Shown piece after piece: positions 6,901-7,514 of a DNA stretch of 7,514 nucleotides. The notes under the pieces were generated by a model, which was not told where the DNA came from, ran no database searches, and saw only the letters and a program-made list of their open reading frames with translations. A program made the translations under genes and the position numbers. Position 1 is the stretch's first letter, and every line of letters begins with the position of its first letter. This DNA comes from Planctomycetota bacterium (lineage in GTDB: Bacteria; Planctomycetota; Phycisphaerae; UBA1845; Fen-1342). Location: contig JAUWXH010000085.1 of the NCBI GenBank assembly GCA_030616465.1, forward strand, positions 1 to 7,514. Direction: 5' to 3'.

Positions 6901-6961
6901 GCCCGGCGCCGGCGCGCCGCGCAGCAGTGTCCCGTCCAAACCGGCGAATAGCAGCCCTCAC
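3956..6961 (-). CDS. lptD: LptD-family outer-membrane LPS-assembly protein
   Basis: LptD with LptE inserts lipopolysaccharide into the outer leaflet of the outer membrane. This protein has 1001 residues, against about 780 in E. coli. A long Arg-rich n-region leads to a hydrophobic signal segment (about 30-47), with cleavage likely near 'SPAGGQ'. OstA/LptA-like beta segments lie at about 69-165, 240-272 and 318-405, separated by linkers rich in Pro, Glu and Thr (190-222 and 283-317). From about 430 the pattern is beta-barrel: alternating aromatic strands, 'FLPSDWELTFEIAYVSDPGFLEEY' (LptD-like) and 'RIRHIVNPHFAAWW' (755-767), matching the conserved 'H.l.Pr..y.y' region. The mature protein has only two cysteines, Cys125 and Cys879. 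The start is a GTG with a weak GGGAA six bases upstream. The frame closes at a TAA at 7012-7010 with no earlier ATG or GTG in between. A sigma-70-like promoter lies upstream. The C-terminus continues 11 residues past the last likely strand. Confidence 0.88.
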   Translation of the reverse strand: MRAAIRRFGRDTAARRAGAGRGASCPPRTAWPAALATVIVTAALASPAGGQLGEEEELLLPVTISERDVEMRAPNVWQWREEDGTPVLLFTGGFRLDMGQRRLSANDAVVWIKTGLTDADGREFCDLTVYLSENAEVQEASGSTIVDRVLLVSNLRTYGRIVKYHDRHSPEVLKDSPLYQQALRERARIEAGEPTTRPEMPVGVVRPGEAARPKVERPPRVVRYHLPNIEPAKTPDGQQVFVAIGRVYFSQSGSPDAPVLEIQADNAVVFPTGGTAETFFRAEGETSGQDSPPTEESPPDQREPSPPIAPGAPEAGKLGVQAVYLEGDVILSFGNRFVRASRLYYDFERQQALILDAVFRAEIPERGIPLYVRAAEIRQLSAREFTATKALVSTSEFYTPHYHLGAERVYLRDRTARDSSGRPTERIAGTYELRHATLNVEGLPIGYWPYSRGDIETSETLIRRVRTGYSDDFGAEFESAWYLLNLLGFEPPPGFDATLRLDYFSKRGPAIGVYSDYLREDYYGVFRSYYIHDDGEDNLGPLRDNIPDTTERGRVLWRHRHFLPSDWELTFEIAYVSDPGFLEEYEKSEFFEGKEQETAVYLKRARGVEAISLLANWRLLDFVTQTEHLPDLTYRRIGDTFASPFVLYHESRVGAVRYRPDDRRFFDYKRFDNTSATNVVFRTDIREEAELPLKLGPLNVVPFATLRGSFWSDAGTIDRQDRLWRGLGVYGVRGGMTFSRVFDEIESELFDIHRIRHIVNPHFAAWWAHSNARSTLITPFDEGIETIDDFYGATFGVRQTWQTKRGGEERQRTVDLLTFNLEAGFFGGRVQSWEQSNGYANPLRPEDSRTRNYIAGDLIYRLSDTTSLLYDFNFDVNDCSFDRHNVALAVERLPRLAYVFGLRHAGDIDMNLLGGGFNYKLTEKHIVTSRTWFDIDSGDLGEFAVAYVRRLPRWYFAINFEWDEVFDDFTISVSMWPEGIPEWTLGSRRFTGLETTTGIKP

Positions 6962-7008
6962 TCGTCGTTCCCGAAGAGGAGTCTTGTGACCGCGCTCCGA
7001 TGCGGCCC

Positions 7009-7036
7009 ATTATCCGACCGGCGGCCCCCTGGTCAA
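7009..7036 (-). promoter_or_regulatory. Sigma-70-like promoter of lptD
   Basis: The minus strand has TTGACC (7036-7031), a 16-base spacer and GATAAT (7014-7009), each matching 5 of 6 consensus bases. Transcription would start near 7002, leaving a leader of about 40 bases before the GTG at 6961. This is the best promoter match I found in the window. Confidence 0.6.
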
Positions 7037-7086
7037 TGGCGCGGCCACCGCTTGCCCCGTTCGGCGACGCACATTTGCCCGGCTTG

Positions 7087-7095
7087 TGTTATGCT
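7087..7095 (+). promoter_or_regulatory. Candidate extended -10 for purF
   Basis: TGTTATGCT gives a TGn plus TATGCT extended -10, with no convincing -35 at 16-18 bases. It would give a leader of about 45 bases before the ATG at 7149. It lies back to back with the lptD promoter in a 187-base divergent gap. Confidence 0.3.
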
Positions 7096-7140
7096 GTTGT
7101 CGGTCGGAGCGGCGAGCCAGCCGCGCTAGAATGCATCCGC

Positions 7141-7144
7141 GAGG
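7141..7144 (+). promoter_or_regulatory. Ribosome-binding site deciding the purF start
   Basis: GAGG lies four bases before the ATG at 7149. Another in-frame ATG at 7131 (six codons upstream) has no such site, so 7149 is preferred. Confidence 0.45.
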
Positions 7145-7148
7145 TTCG

Positions 7149-7514
7149 ATGTCGGCTGAGATTCGTCATCATTGCGGGCTGTTTGGGATCGTGAACCATC
7201 CCGAGGCTGTCGATCTAACCTACCTCGGTCTTTACGCCCAGCAGCACCGCGGACAGGAATCCGCGGGAATCTGCTCGGCGGACGGGGAGTCGATTCTCCG
7301 CCGCGCGGGCATGGGCTTGGTGACCGAGGCCATCCATCAGGACGACCTGCCGGAGCTGAGGAACCCGATCGCCATCGGGCACAACCGCTACTCCACCACC
7401 GGTTCCTGTCACGAAGCCAACGCCCAGCCGTTGCTGGTGAGCGCCGCGATCGGGCAGGTGGCGATCTGTCACAACGGGAACCTAGTCAACGCGGGCACGT
7501 TACGCCACGATTAC
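7149..7514 (+). CDS. purF: Amidophosphoribosyltransferase, N-terminal part (3' end outside window)
   Basis: PurF catalyses the first committed step of purine synthesis, making phosphoribosylamine from PRPP and glutamine in the cytoplasm. The 122 visible codons cover most of a class II (Ntn) glutamine amidotransferase domain. The motif CGLFGI places the nucleophile at Cys9, 'YLGLYAQQHRGQESAGI' spans 25-41, RYSTTG 80-85 and HNGNLVN 108-114. Cys9 is preceded by eight residues (MSAEIRHH), which predicts removal of a short propeptide to expose the Cys, as in the Bacillus-type enzyme. E. coli PurF loses only Met. The frame stays open to the right edge, so the phosphoribosyltransferase domain and any iron-sulfur cysteines are not visible. 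The gene is divergent from lptD. Confidence 0.95.
   Translation, partial: MSAEIRHHCGLFGIVNHPEAVDLTYLGLYAQQHRGQESAGICSADGESILRRAGMGLVTEAIHQDDLPELRNPIAIGHNRYSTTGSCHEANAQPLLVSAAIGQVAICHNGNLVNAGTLRHDY

Overview
The window is GC-rich bacterial chromosome and looks like a planctomycete (Planctomycetota, possibly the Phycisphaerae side). This is an inference from protein style. It rests on a membrane protein with a degenerate 'CxxC ... CPxCG' zinc ribbon followed by an 'xDSxxGD' stretch, a family I associate with that phylum, on an LptD-type outer-membrane protein with Pro/Thr-rich linkers, and on strong GC bias at third codon positions. No rRNA or other phylogenetic marker is present.

Layout: (1) positions 2-535, plus strand, hold the 3' part of a TlpA-like thioredoxin gene. 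(2) Four minus-strand genes follow, read from right to left. They are a large LptD-family outer-membrane LPS-assembly protein (6961-3956), an unrecognised four-helix membrane protein (3746-2796), a PilT-type retraction ATPase (2618-1479) and a six-helix zinc-ribbon membrane protein (1378-545). The last converges tail to tail with the thioredoxin gene, 9 bases apart. (3) At the right edge, divergent from lptD, the 5' end of purF starts at 7149 and runs off the window.

The genes do not form one obvious pathway. lptD, pilT and the two membrane proteins all concern the cell envelope, the thioredoxin could serve extracytoplasmic thiol chemistry, and purF is purine biosynthesis. The minus-strand genes are separated by gaps of 209, 177 and 100 bases. 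Three of them have their own candidate promoters, so they look more like neighbours than a tight operon. No coding-free stretch exceeds about 210 bases.

The least ordinary part is the non-coding DNA around the four-helix membrane protein gene. A 24-bp near-palindromic hairpin element occurs twice, in opposite orientation, on either side of that gene. The upstream gap (3747-3955) carries several further palindromes, and I read it as a cluster of dispersed repeats. I found no mobile element, CRISPR array, tRNA, rRNA or defence system, and nothing I would call a new multi-gene system.
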